Source of the DNA: Lineus longissimus
Taxonomy: Eukaryota; Nemertea; Pilidiophora; Heteronemertea; Lineidae
Length of the DNA: 64,000 nucleotides
Assembly: GCF_910592395.1 (NCBI RefSeq)
Contig: NC_088316.1
Coordinates: forward strand, 434,001 to 498,000
Direction of reading: 5' to 3'
A program made the translations under genes and the position numbers. Below the pieces are notes generated by a model. That model ran no database searches. It had not been told where the DNA came from and saw only the letters and a list, made by a program, of their open reading frames with translations. Positions 10,701-19,900 of this stretch are shown here, one piece after another (the stretch's first letter is position 1; the number at the start of each line of letters is the position of its first letter).

Positions 10701-11188
10701 TAGTGATATTATTAACCACTTATCTCCTAATACGATACCATCAACAGAAGCACCCAGATAGTTTCTTCCGTGATCCGTTTGGCTACGAGCCTCATCGTAA
10801 CGAGCCTTCTGCCCATTTCTCAGCTGGGGCGGGAAATCAGAATGGCATAGTAAGTATGAAATCCATGCAGCAATGTACTTGGAAGTAGCCTGCATTAGGC
10901 CGTACTAGAAGCTGTTCTGACATACAGCCTAACAGCAAGAAGGTGGGCTTTGCTTGGAGTTAGAGGGAGCCTGAATTTTGCCCTATAAGGATCTGTTATG
11001 ACACGCAGCTGTTGAAGAAGGTGGGCTGTACTTCTTAGGCCAAAGGAAGATTGGTAAGAAAGGCTTCTCCGGTAAGGTGTTCACCCTTTAAAATTATTTA
11101 CAGTAATTACTTTACCATTCTTCAGGCTCGCCAGACAGATCCACCAGTCGTAGTTGTGGGGGAGATAAGTCCGACCATTCAAGTCTGA
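1717..11188 (+). CDS. CUB and LDL-receptor class A domain single-pass membrane protein
   Basis: Six exons: 1717-1792, 1926-2081, 2328-2534, 2853-2996, 10650-10849 and 11126-11188 (TGA). All junctions are GT-AG; the first four introns are phase 1 and the last is phase 0. The predicted protein has 281 residues. Exon 1 encodes a hydrophobic signal peptide (about residues 1-24). Exons 2-3 encode a CUB-like domain (about 26-146), with the GGVISVENYPEG strand and an RCNWYI segment typical of CUB. Exon 4 encodes an LDLa repeat with Cys149, 164, 170, 177, 183 and 193 and the calcium-binding DxSDE signature at 185-189. Exon 5 opens with a strong transmembrane helix (about 197-222) followed by basic residues, so the C-terminal 60 residues are cytoplasmic. 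The last residues, I-Q-V, fit a class II PDZ-ligand pattern. CUB plus LDLa plus TM recalls NETO-type receptors, but there is one CUB, not two. Ligand and role are unknown. Intron 4 (2997-10649) carries a BEL/Pao element in antisense. Confidence 0.83.
2593..2830 (+). repeat. Possible degenerate tRNA-derived SINE
   Basis: In intron 4 of the CUB/LDLa gene, a box-A-like TAGCATCGTGG is followed about 40 bases later by a box-B-like GGTTTGAATCC. Spacing is tRNA-like but both boxes have mismatches, and no tail or target duplication is clear. Weak call. Confidence 0.25.
3070..3074. other. Target-site duplication, left copy
   Basis: GCTGT, repeated at 10187-10191 directly outside the other LTR. Because the base next to each LTR start is T in both copies, a 4-bp duplication (GCTG) with a 192-bp LTR is also possible. 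Confidence 0.85.
3075..3265 (-). repeat. 3' LTR of the BEL/Pao element
   Basis: 191 bp, identical by eye to 9996-10186. The AATAAA signal (complement of 3121-3126) would polyadenylate the element transcript, antisense to the host gene. It directly follows the polypurine tract on the minus strand and is flanked outside by GCTGT. Confidence 0.93.
3266..3278 (-). other. Polypurine tract of the BEL/Pao element
   Basis: The minus strand reads GGGGAAGGGAGGA immediately before the TGG start of the 3' LTR, the expected place and composition for priming second-strand synthesis. Confidence 0.85.
4029..4222. repeat. Minisatellite in the 3' non-coding part of the BEL/Pao element
   Basis: Five imperfect copies of a 37-41-bp unit start near 4029, 4070, 4107, 4145 and 4184. 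They share the core TGGGCACCAYGCACCA. The array lies just after the gag-pol stop on the minus strand, within about 950 bp of untranslated sequence before the polypurine tract. Two minus frames stay open through it, but nothing suggests they are translated. Confidence 0.8.
4230..9932 (-). CDS. gag-pol: BEL/Pao Gag-Pol polyprotein
   Basis: 1900 residues with no stop or frameshift; the ATG lies 63 bases inside the 5' LTR boundary. Domains in order: a charged, coiled-coil-like N-terminus; a gag region of the DUF1759 type (about 270-420, with FSGDKRNYSAW); two CCHC-like zinc-knuckle clusters (about 488-560, CNVCGSEHGAWEC and CYRC); an aspartic protease of the DUF1758 type (about 610-760), where the usual D-T/S-G is replaced by LLDDAST; reverse transcriptase (about 900-1080, with CDIAEMYLQI and the catalytic YMDD near 1038); an RNase H/Pao region starting TFGDAS near 1222; an integrase zinc-binding HHCC segment (about 1535-1575); and an integrase core whose D, D and E lie in VDYAG, TSDNGTNF and GGIHES (about 1609, 1675, 1718). 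It ends with a DUF5641-type C-terminus (RPIVRLCPL). Gag and Pol share one frame, as is usual in BEL/Pao. Every key catalytic motif I looked for is intact, so autonomous activity is plausible but untested. Confidence 0.95.
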   Translation of the reverse strand: MSKDRADLPRPGRSQDAPSEQDMQVARVDVHDARGDVHDVRSEGTHTEDGEQDEYNLNGLHADDDDEREKCSEKEVREWKAQKAVDKAGFTKTRRKLASLLDDVLEELGLDTDRDTSLSEDARNQIEAAAKKVDDAQERAMRTMSKLTYAYLDNGKLEDFDKISDEMEKIAQEYDDISKKLEEFYVSTKKKRVEETPVVTSSPRRPPPSVTTASGTSDTITSRGTTTTSSSSTSPSSRPVAAAVTTSSSRRVSSGSSSSQAVEFDPTRHLTRVTIPKFSGDKRNYSAWKAAFTSCVDETTITAEYKLLRLRECLTGEALKVVDGLGYSASAYEVAKDRLERKYGGQRRQLILRLDELEKFKQVRDGNAKDLEKLAELLDVITVNLKDAHQESELGSGSLFLSIQRKLSELLLARYHRWAYDKAKEKTVMSLREFVNEETEFQVNAMEAINGVRDFPKKDPRKDRSFVTSQSSTDRQSQSHSGAMGKYTRSCNVCGSEHGAWECDSFKAMSVDLRWKTAKEKKLCYRCLSGNGHRAEKCPRTRQCKIDGCKQTHHRLLHGKAKRAESRRPMEGSGNYQDSDESTMATVTLAAKNSSEIALRTVPVIIKHGGKRIKTNALLDDASTSTYIDANLAAELGVQGKIEQTTVNVLNGKLKTFTTMPVEVGIESLNRRVDMKIWAKTVDKVTGDLKATDWSLKQDQYSHLKDIQFPKIGKRTSVDLLIGADYSELHQSIRDVIGRPGEPTARETRLGWTCIGPVGTPSGQKREATNMAYSFFTKESPLLHEINDNLRAFWEIESISKVNEGQTPLNESDRKVLQNARSSVKIVEDRYQVAVPWKGNHHPAMPDSREMAEKRLISTETKLQKNPELGKSYSRVIQQYQEKGYIKKIKDDERNSHQWYLPHFPVVRPDKSTTKTRIVFDASAKVDGVSLNDNINTGPKIQNELFEVLLRFRRYPVAIVCDIAEMYLQISLEEEDKRYHRFLWRDLEDRTRDPETFEFQRLVFGINSSPFLAQLVSQEHARAHQTQCPRAAEAILKSTYMDDTLDSVNDDEQGKKLYRELSALWKGAGMHARKWLSNSPEVLAIIPDEDRASEINLEEGYLPSVKALGVLWKAEEDAFCYRLTPPAADLKLTKRSLLRRIATIFDPLGLMSPYVIQGKIIMQDVWMCGVEWDEELPEEIEKKAWDWIVEITGLAQARIPRCLQLAEEMTSFQLHTFGDASKDAYGTVVYARSTYASGMVATRIVASKTKVAPLTSVSIPRLEMMAAVLGLQLSLSIVAALATNVKEVVFWSDSQNVLWWIKRPSRKLKPFVANRVGLIQQHTDPQQWRYVPTKENPADLPSRGVRAKDLAESSLWWDGPEFLQRDSSEWPERVVGQGDEVQDEMKNESSYLSLEEKNSLKQVMNLADTRLDPSRFSSWQRLTRVHAWVQRFIGNCQAAPTERKQGELEVEEVKATELLLIRQCQKEAFAEEYSALCHGRELPKSSQIAGLTPKYDADFLLRSNSRLAYADNLSYEAKCPIILPRKHHVTQLLVRFYHERENHVAGTNKILSEMSAKYWIIRGREEIRDWEAKCAACERKKARVTSQLMAPLPRTRVSPPMRAFSVSSVDYAGPFLTKQGRGRVQTKRYLCLFTCHASRAVHLEMAYALDTNSFLNAFNRFTHRRGVPVEVTSDNGTNFVGANRELMELVTQLDQVRVTRDGAARGIKWRFNPPHGPHFGGIHESLVKSAKKAIYAVLQKADITDEELSTAFTGAEALLNSRPLSYQSADSKDAPPITPNHFLFGQCGGQFAPEEIDSSDFNPRRRWRRVQELLKEFWSRWLKEWLPLLRQRHKWRDVKKDLEVGDVVLVADPGSVRGDWPMGRVTEVFTGRDGHRRVVKVQVGEKTMIRPIVRLCPLQC
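9983..9993 (-). other. Primer-binding site of the BEL/Pao element
   Basis: The minus strand reads TGGTAGCAGAG two bases after the 5' LTR. This is complementary to the CUCUGCUACCA 3' end known for animal initiator-methionine tRNA. The match stops after 11 nt, so the primer assignment is an inference. Confidence 0.65.
9996..10186 (-). repeat. 5' LTR of the BEL/Pao element
   Basis: 191 bp, TG...CA, identical by eye to the other LTR. Read on the minus strand it contains an AATAAA polyadenylation signal (complement of 10042-10047). It also has a short GC-rich hairpin (GCGGAC, CAA loop, GTCCGC). It should act as the element's promoter. Confidence 0.93.
10187..10191. other. Target-site duplication, right copy
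   Basis: GCTGT, matching 3070-3074. It marks the host intron sequence duplicated on integration. Confidence 0.85.
10332..10586. repeat. ACATGYT-type microsatellite
   Basis: About 250 bp of alternating ACATGCT, ACATGTT and ACATGTG 7-mers (14-bp higher-order unit) in intron 4 of the CUB/LDLa gene, about 60 bp before the acceptor of exon 5. ACATGT is self-complementary, so the tract can form many small hairpins. Confidence 0.9.
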
Positions 11189-12323
11189 TGTCAAAAACTA
11201 TTGCGCAAGCACTACTTCAAGATACATTCCTCTCAGTGTTGTGGAGTAATGTGGGTCATGATTAGGATCACATACTGTGTCAATGCTATCAAGCTGGATG
11301 GCTGATTATACATGTAAGATAGGTCTTTTATACAGGCCCCCCTGAACCAGCTTAATAACATCATCATACTAGATGTGTCAATATATAATTCATGCATTTA
11401 TGTACGATTTGAAGAAAGATATTTAGGATGTTTTATCATGAAGATTTTGAAGTTATAAGAGGTGTTTTGAATTGAGCACATTTATAAAGTGTGGTTACTC
11501 AGTCTGCAAGAGGTCTCTTGTCCCTTTAGTCTGTTTGAACTTGTTCTAACTTGGATGAAAATCGTGGCAAGGTTCAAGGGTATCTGCATTGTTATTTTGT
11601 GTTCTCTGGGCTGCTTACTTGAAAACATGTTTTTGTACACAAATGTTATTGATATGGTTATACTTGAAAGGGTTTAAGTGATATGTGTATGTGAAAATTG
11701 GTTTGCTAAGAAACTATTTATATTTTGATACATTTCGTTGAACAAGTGAACTACTTATTTTTTTGATGAGACAATGTCAAGTAATGACCGCTAGTTTGTG
11801 TGACATCTTAGATTTACTCAAATTGAAGTCTTACAAATTCTGCTCATTATTTGTTGTAATGTAAAGAATGATGTACAAATTGTCAATTCTTGTGTGTATA
11901 TTTCATTATCATCAAATGCAGAGTGTCTCAAGACAATCCCAGGCCAACACTATTGAAGACTAGCGAGCTCCTGTTTACAGAATGAATCAAAGAATGTACT
12001 CAAACTGTTTGTTTACACTTCCTGTGAAAATGTGCCGTGTCGTCTGTAAATGTATGCGAGGGGTAGCATTGTTTTCCAGACAGTCCTTCTTTGAAAGGCA
12101 TCTAAATGACTTGCCATGCTTGTTTATTTTGAACTGCTGGAGACAATTGTGATATATTCTCAAGTACAAACGGACCAGGACTCTCACCATCTTGTGAGAG
12201 CTGTGATGTTACATAGGATGTGGTTGTATCCAAGTTGTTATGGTGTAACTTGTATATTTTATATTATATATGGATTTGTGCAACTTTCCTTCTGTCCACG
12301 AAAATGACATTCCAAATAGAGAA

Positions 12324-12329
12324 AATAAA
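12324..12329 (+). terminator. Probable polyadenylation signal of the CUB/LDLa gene
   Basis: AATAAA 1.1 kb after the stop codon at 11186-11188, with no earlier hexamer noted; 11189 to about 12350 would be the 3' UTR. It fits the converging otopetrin gene, whose own signal lies at 13340-13345. Confidence 0.4.
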
Positions 12330-12350
12330 TCATAAGTATTGGTTTTATAA

Positions 12351-13339
12351 ACACTTAGTTGAGTTCTATTCTTTCCAATCACATCAATCTTGCCATACAC
12401 TCATTGTGACCGTTCCTGTGTGGCTGCTTGTCATAGTGTTCCGTCGTCGTCTTATGCTCTGAGGAGACTTGGATTTAGTCTCTAACTGGTCCTGGTTGGA
12501 GCAATGAATAAAACCATGGCCATCAACCCAGTTGTTACCACTGCACAGAATCTAATCAAAGCTGCTTCTGAGGTGCTCCGTCTCGGGGAGGAAATCACTA
12601 CAACATGTTTCCAACAATATACCAGTGTTTTCTCATTGTAATATACATGGTGTACAATGAAACAAGTGGTTTAAAAACCAACAAAAAACACACACAAAAT
12701 ACTCTAAAATAAACAATGTAAATGCAATACATGATTAATACAGGACATTGTGTGGACAAAACAATAACTCCTCCTATTCAATTTATCCCAAACTACTGAT
12801 TGTTTACTCCACCAACCGTCTGCTACTGGGTCGACATGTCCCACAGGAGGTCCTGTGTCCACATATTGACATGTGATCATTTGATTGAAAGTTACCTGTT
12901 CGAATCCAAAAGGAATTCCACAAAAGTTTGTTAGTAGAATAAAAGTACCAGTGCTTGAAGACTTTTATCAAATCCACAGAGCCCAAGGGAGGTTAATAAC
13001 TATAAAATGCTCAGTAATAAACTAAAAGACACTTCTCTTTCCAGGATAATAAACAAAACACAAAGCACAACTCCTTGACTTGAAGTTTTTAAGGGTAAAA
13101 TCATTTTTCAATTGAATGTCAAAAGTTTAATGCTAGTCTACTGGCCTCTAATGCTAGCTAAAGAATATCTTTATGTCAAATTAAGTATTTGTCAAATACC
13201 AAGTGATTTTTTAACCTCTTGGGCCATATAATAGGCATATTTTTGTTCAAACATGTAAAAATCATCTCATCAAATGAGTTTTAAATTTAATCAAAATCTC
13301 AAGTACTCGAGAACCCCTGAGCCAATAGAGGGTTAAATC
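12351..13339. other. Intergenic region between convergent genes
   Basis: AT-rich sequence with no recognisable ORF or RNA gene. A GTTCGAATCC motif near 12898 resembles a pol III box B but lacks a partner box A. Confidence 0.4.
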
Positions 13340-13345
13340 TTTATT
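13340..13345 (-). terminator. Possible polyadenylation signal of the otopetrin gene
   Basis: TTTATT on the plus strand is AATAAA on the minus strand, about 575 bases after the otopetrin stop codon. I saw no nearer hexamer. Confidence 0.35.
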
Positions 13346-13919
13346 CAATAAATATCAATAAAATGTTTTAAATCATTCTATAGTTCAATAAGTGATCTGA
13401 GTATATTAGTAATAAATATTATCATCTTCTAAAATGTAGAAAGCTCACTCTAAATTCATTCTATGAGATCATTAAAAAAGTCTTTGAACTTAGTGTGTTA
13501 TTTTCAATGACTAAGTACACCACTTGTTTGGTGATTACTTTTAAAGACAAGAACATAATGAAGTTTAGGGTGACTCATGTTAACAGCTGATAGGCAAGAG
13601 ATTAAGATCGGACCCCCCTAGTTTCTATAGTCCCCTTCAATAAAGTTTGGTCCACTTCAATTCTGACCTTAGCCCACAAAAAACATCAATGTACATTGCA
13701 CAGGCCCGAAACAAGTTGATGTAATACTATTTACAGATATTACCTACTCTCTAGTATTATGCAAAATGACAAAGAGAAAGCTAAAGCCACAAAAATGTCT
13801 CGGATCAATGTGATGGATTAGGTACAAACTGGCAGTGGTTGTTTGTTTGTTGTAAAGTGAACAATAATTAATTGTTGAAATATGCGACCAATTTGTATCA
13901 CAAACAGCACCGCCATCAC

Positions 13920-16900
13920 TCACTGAGTTTTGATTTTATACGCAGCCTTCCAGACATTCGCTAAGCAAATCGTTGAATGAAACCGATACAAGATATTCAA
14001 AGGGATACAAATATGGCTGGCAATGCTCCATGGGAGCAGTCCATAAAATTGAGCTTGGACCGGGTTATAGTCCAATCGAAGTTTCTCAAAAGTGTTTGTG
14101 CCCCACATCGCTATGTTACAGATGAGTAAAAACGTTACAAACTCGCGGCCAGGTTTGTGATGTTCCTGAGTATTTCTGAACGACGCTCGCCGGAGACCGT
14201 TACAGATGAAGAGAGTCTGAAGTGTCGCCTCGATGAGGACGACAGCACCAGAGATGATGAGTAGTGTCCCGCCTGAAACGTTAGAATGATACCGGCCGGC
14301 CAGTAAGCTGGACAAACCGTAAACATAAACACCACTGGTCGAGATCAGTAGTAATGTTTCGTCGAGCGTATTATCGCGGTCCCCTAAGAACTTCATATTC
14401 CTCATCTTGATGAATGCAAAAATGGTTGCTAAACTCGTGAGCACGTAGAGCGTTATTTCCGTAGTGTACACGACAATAACTGCTGAGTCAACAAATTCTT
14501 TTTTCTGCACCAGAACGTGGAAAACGATCATCGTCACGATAGCACCAACGAGAATGAGTATCCCGCAGAAGAGTCCTCGGTTTGACCCATGACAGTCAAC
14601 GCGTACTTGGTACTTCTTTTTCTGGCGTAATGTTTCTTCATCATAGGCGACGTCCTTTGTGAGAGGGTTACCAATGTTACGCCACATTATGTACAAAATA
14701 CCTGAAAAAATGAAGTGGTCGAGATCAAACAACAACTTTCTGAAGAAAACATTTACCTGCAATTAGACAAAGGGTTGTCGATTTCTGGGAAATTTGAATA
14801 TTTGCAAACCCATTTAAATCCACTAGACAGATTCCCGGCAGGCGTTGCATGTTGAGCAAACACAAGTTAATCTCATCTCACCTGTTGCGATAACGCTGTA
14901 CATTATTGTCATGGGATAGAGGTAGGGGCTCGCATACTCCACTGTTTTACCCATCATATCTTTATGTTTACAAACAAACGAGTCTGAAAAGAAAGAAGAC
15001 GATATCAAGGATGTAAACAATGTTTAAGCTGACGGGGATAGCACCAGTTCTGACCTGACCTGAGCCTGACCTGAACAAGTTAACTGGTTCAGGTAACCAG
15101 TTCAACCTGCAGGCAACCCTTAGGTCGCCTGCCTGACCTGAACCTGAAGTGTAGTGCATTTGCCAAGATAATTGGCAATGAACCTACTTAAAGAATTGAA
15201 CACCTGTCTGGATAACAAGTGACTCCTTAACCAACAGACCACTCTGCCCCTCTCCAAATCATTTCTTACCAGTTCCATTAGGCGTGACCCCGCCATCATT
15301 CATCGTGGTTGTTGTACTCGACGTCTGTGTCTGTGTTTGAGACTTGCTGATGTTGAACGATGATCTGAATATATACTGAATGCCGCCAGTCTTGGCGATG
15401 ATCTCTCGCAGTGTTTCCTTCACCGTTACACGTAACCAGACGCACAGGTTCGTCCCGATCATGTGCATCAGGCCGAATTTAGCGATGGTCTTGTATTTGT
15501 GAATGCACATCTGGAAAAGGAGAATTCAGGAAATGACAACTGAGAGAGATAGTCCCCAGCAGAAAAGCCCAGATCTCTTTTCGGGCAAAGCCCAAGTTTT
15601 ACTGATGACAAGTCAAAAGAACTTTTAGCCGAGACAACGGAAGACTAAGCTTTAAGGGCAGGTGAGCTGAAGCTAGAGACACGAGACCTGAGTGTTTCAA
15701 TGGTCAAAATACTCCTCAATACAGATGAAGAAGAATACTCCCGATGGCTCTGACTTACTTTTGAATTGAGAAATATGAAGTAGAGTTGTATGAATGTAAA
15801 GCCAAGATGGAGCATCGGACGTACGGCGGACAGGATGTTGTTACACGGTGACCACATCTCTGTCTCAAAGGTCTCACTGAATTCCAATCCATTGTGGATC
15901 ATACTGCCAACACCAAAAGCTGCAAGATGAGAACGAGGTCAAGGTCAAATGTTTCTTGCACAATGCCAAGTCGGTTAAGATGACTATATGACATACATTT
16001 GATCACCCTAGATTGCTTGTGACATGACGGCCACACAGACAATGATTCTTTTAAGTAACATGAAAATGCAACATCTTAAAGTGTCCCACTTTGATTGGCA
16101 TCTTTTGTACTTCGACTTGACTTATCCGGCTGGGTCAAGAAAAACTTGTATCATACTTACCCACAACCCCAAGCCTCAGATAGAAACTCCCCGTATGGTG
16201 ATTCCCAACCACCATCCCAACTTTCCGATTGACCGGGCGATCATAGCCGCCCGTCAACCGGTCATTCTCGGTCGCTCTCTTGTGTTTGCGCTTCCTGTAC
16301 GAGCGCGCTGTCTTGTTTTGTAGGAGATAGACGTAGACGTAGATGAGGAAGAGGATGGCGCCACTATACAGGAAGATGTAGAAGCCCTGGAGACGAGGTT
16401 TGAAAATGAATACATAAACGTTACAACTAGATCTGAAATATTCTGCAACTTATTCCAAGACTTTGATGCAGGCCAAGTATAACTAGTGAAGTGAATTGAA
16501 ACAATCTAGCTGGATCTTCCACTGTTCTTTTTATGCTGACATTGCAAGGGACACACTCACAGCAGAGTTCTGTGACATGTTTTACAATCTATTGACATCA
16601 CTTACCTCAAACAGATTATGCGGAACTGGTTCAGCAAATATTTCAGCAATAGGAAGGACCATCCCTAGGACGACAAGGCCAACAGCGTAGAGACTACTCA
16701 ACACATTGAACAGGCTGTCGCTGGAACGAGAATGAAAAAGACGCAAAGATTTAGTACGTCGGGACGTGTCAGATCCTGAAGACATCAGAGTCACTACAGG
16801 ATGTGGGGACAGCTAGGTTCCCCCTTTCCCTCTCATGTACAGACAAATTTGGTGGCCCACCCTACAGAACAAAGTGACATGTAGCCTTCAGAATACTGAA

Positions 16901-19900
16901 TATTGAACCAGATGCCGCTCAAACTACATTTCCGAGACACACCGATATCATAGCAGTTCAGTACCAATGGCTACAACTAGATGTCAGCACTGGTAGCACC
17001 TGGCGATTCTGCTGCGAGATCTTTGGCTCTGTGAGTCAGCATGTCCGACCTGATAACCAGTCATATAGAATGTCTGCAAAGCAACATTCCTACACTCGTT
17101 TACAAGATTCAGTTCAGACATGCATTACCGCTTTCTAATTCCTTTCATGGCCAAACTCTTCATCTCGCCAGCCTCAAGAACATCAGACTGACCTCAAGAA
17201 CAGCAAAAAGCACGCTAACCAAGGTATAAAAAAAGTCTCGCCAGATCACTTACAACACTCCAGAAGATGATACCAGGATTGCTGTCAACAACCCTGAGAT
17301 AAGACGATATTTCTGCGATATTTCATCTTATCTTCACCTTTCCTGTATATTAGACATAAATTGCAACCTTTATATTTTCATCACTTTGTTTGCTGTGACG
17401 TGACTTTGCATCGACTGCAAACATGGCTTAACCCATCACAAACAACATATCTCACCAACCAAAGCATCTCATCTGCTTTCATTCCTATAATACTGTACAC
17501 AACTGGCCCTGGGTTGCAAATAACAACAAGTCTCCCAGATGTAAACAGTTTACTTGGCTAATTTTCCAAGCAAGACCAGCAATCTGACCACCTGATTACA
17601 CAGGTACTATAGAGATGAAAGCGGGATGAAAGGTTTCCACACCAAGAACATCATCAACTAAAAAGATTTGTAGACTCGACAAGGTGCATCTTACAGCAGG
17701 CTGGTGTGGCTTATCATATTCACCAGAACAGCGAAATGATGTCAACGGTTAACCAGAAGGATTTGTAAACTAGACAAGGACAGCAGATCCCAGACTGGTG
17801 TGGCCAATGCATCATGCACAGTGCAGTGCATTGCAGTCCATAGTAGTCCAAGGCAAAATCTTTATGTTCTCCAGGTAGGCCTACTAAGCATTTTACCTGG
17901 ACCTTCAATATCTTATATCTCAAAGAGTAGGAACCACAATCTCCTATGATAGCACACTGAGTCGGCTTCTTAGACTGCGGCCATTTCAGGCAGCATGGAC
18001 CATGATGATAAAGGTTCAACCACTTCAATCCCAGGCCATCAACAGGGCTCTCACAACTGATAGCATACTGAGCTGGCTTCTTAGACTGTGGCCATTTCAG
18101 GCAGCATGGACCATGATGATAAAGGTTCAACCACTTCAATCCCAGGCCATCAACAGGGCTCTCACAACTGATAGCAAACTGAGCTGGCTTCTTAGACTGC
18201 GGCCATTTCAGGCAGCATGGACCGTGATGATAAAGGTTCAACCACTTCAATCCCAGGCCATCAACAGGGCTCTCACAACTGATAGCATACTGAGCTGGCT
18301 TCTTAGACTGTGGCCATTTCAGGCAGCATGGACCATGATGATAAAGGTTCAACCACTTCAATCCCAGGCCATCAACAGGGCTCTCACAACTGATAGCAAA
18401 CTGAGCTGGCTACTTAGACTGTGGCCATTTCAGCCAGCATGGACCATGATGATAAAGGTTCAACCACTTCAATCCCAGGCCATCAACAAGGCTCTCACAA
18501 CTGATAGCAAACTGAGCTGGCTTCTTAGACTGTGGCCATTTCAGCCAGCATGGACCATGATGATAAAGGTTCAGCCACTTCAATCCCAGGCCATCAACAG
18601 GGCTCTCACAACTGATAGCAAACTGAGCTGGCTTCTTAGACTGTGGCCATTTCAGCCAGCATGGACCATGATGATAAAGGTTCAACCACTTCAATCCCAG
18701 GCCATCAACAGGGCTCTCACAACTGATAGCAAACTGAGCTGGCTTCTTAGACAGTGTGGCCATTTCAGCCAGCATGGACCATGATGATAAAGGTTCAGCC
18801 ACTTCAATCCCAGGCCATCAACAGGGCTCTCACAACTGATAGCAAACTGAGCCGGCTACTTAGACTGCAGCTATTTGAGCTGGGATGGACTGAGAATGTA
18901 TCAAGAGTAGGATCATGGTCTTCGTCTAGGAAGAGACGCTTTGCCTCTTTGACGTTTGATATCAGGGCTCGCAAAGAAACCTTATAAAGCTCCAAATGAA
19001 TGGCCATGTCAATCGGTTTAGAGAACCTTCAAATGATCGGGAAGATTACTTCATCACTTTCCAATGGATGTCGCCATCAGTCCTCAAAATGAAAAGGTGA
19101 GCCAATCACTTATCTATTACAAGTGACACAGAAATTGTCTAAATCTAGAAACCATGGCTTAATCAATTATAACCTGATCCTCCCCAAACAGGATGGCATC
19201 CAGTGTTCATCCTGAGGGGTTAAAATGCCACAGCTCGTTAAAAAGATTTCTTAATTGCTGCAGGCAGTATGTTTTTAAAAACGTTCCCCCCACGTCTAAA
19301 TTAGTCGATCAAGGTCTCGCAAATTGTAAAGATTTGACGCCCGCAACATTTTCCATGGTTACCTTATTGGAATCCATGATTCATACACGATAACGCTGAA
19401 GGCAAGTTGAGATATCATGGGCTGCGATGTATTGGCGTTAATGATCTATAGCGATGAATAACCACAGGGCTGAAGACAGTTCGTATGGTTGAGAAAGACA
19501 CACGAAACTCTCAAGAGTTTGCTGAACTCCATGTACCAACAGGGTTGGCAGGTTTTCTGGAATCCATGTACCAACAGGGTTGGCAGGTTTTCTGGAATCC
19601 ATGTACCAACAGGGTTGGCAGGTTTTCTGGAATCCATGTACCAACAGGGTTGGCAGGTTTCTGAAGTACCGTATTGACAATGGTTTAAAGCAAGTTTGCA
19701 CTTTGCCTAACATATTGAAGAACGCTCTTAGGCATTGGTGACCCCTCTATAAAGAAACACTGTAATTATCACAAGTGCCCGACAGGCATTATTGCATGAC
19801 ACTACTCCTTGAAAAACAGATTCTGCGATCTTGGAGAGAAACGAAATGCACACAGATTGAAACTTTGCTGTCGCTGCTCTCACGAAAACTATTCAAATGA

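Noticed and set aside
14720-14762. N-terminal extension of the last otopetrin exon (MQVNVFFRKL)
   Set aside because: This lies upstream of the acceptor at 14702. Only splicing there restores the GILYIMWRNIG helix in phase with the previous exon.
18002-18784. 260-codon plus-strand ORF
   Set aside because: Made entirely of the 111-bp satellite, with an equally open minus strand; no sign of coding beyond the multiple-of-three period.
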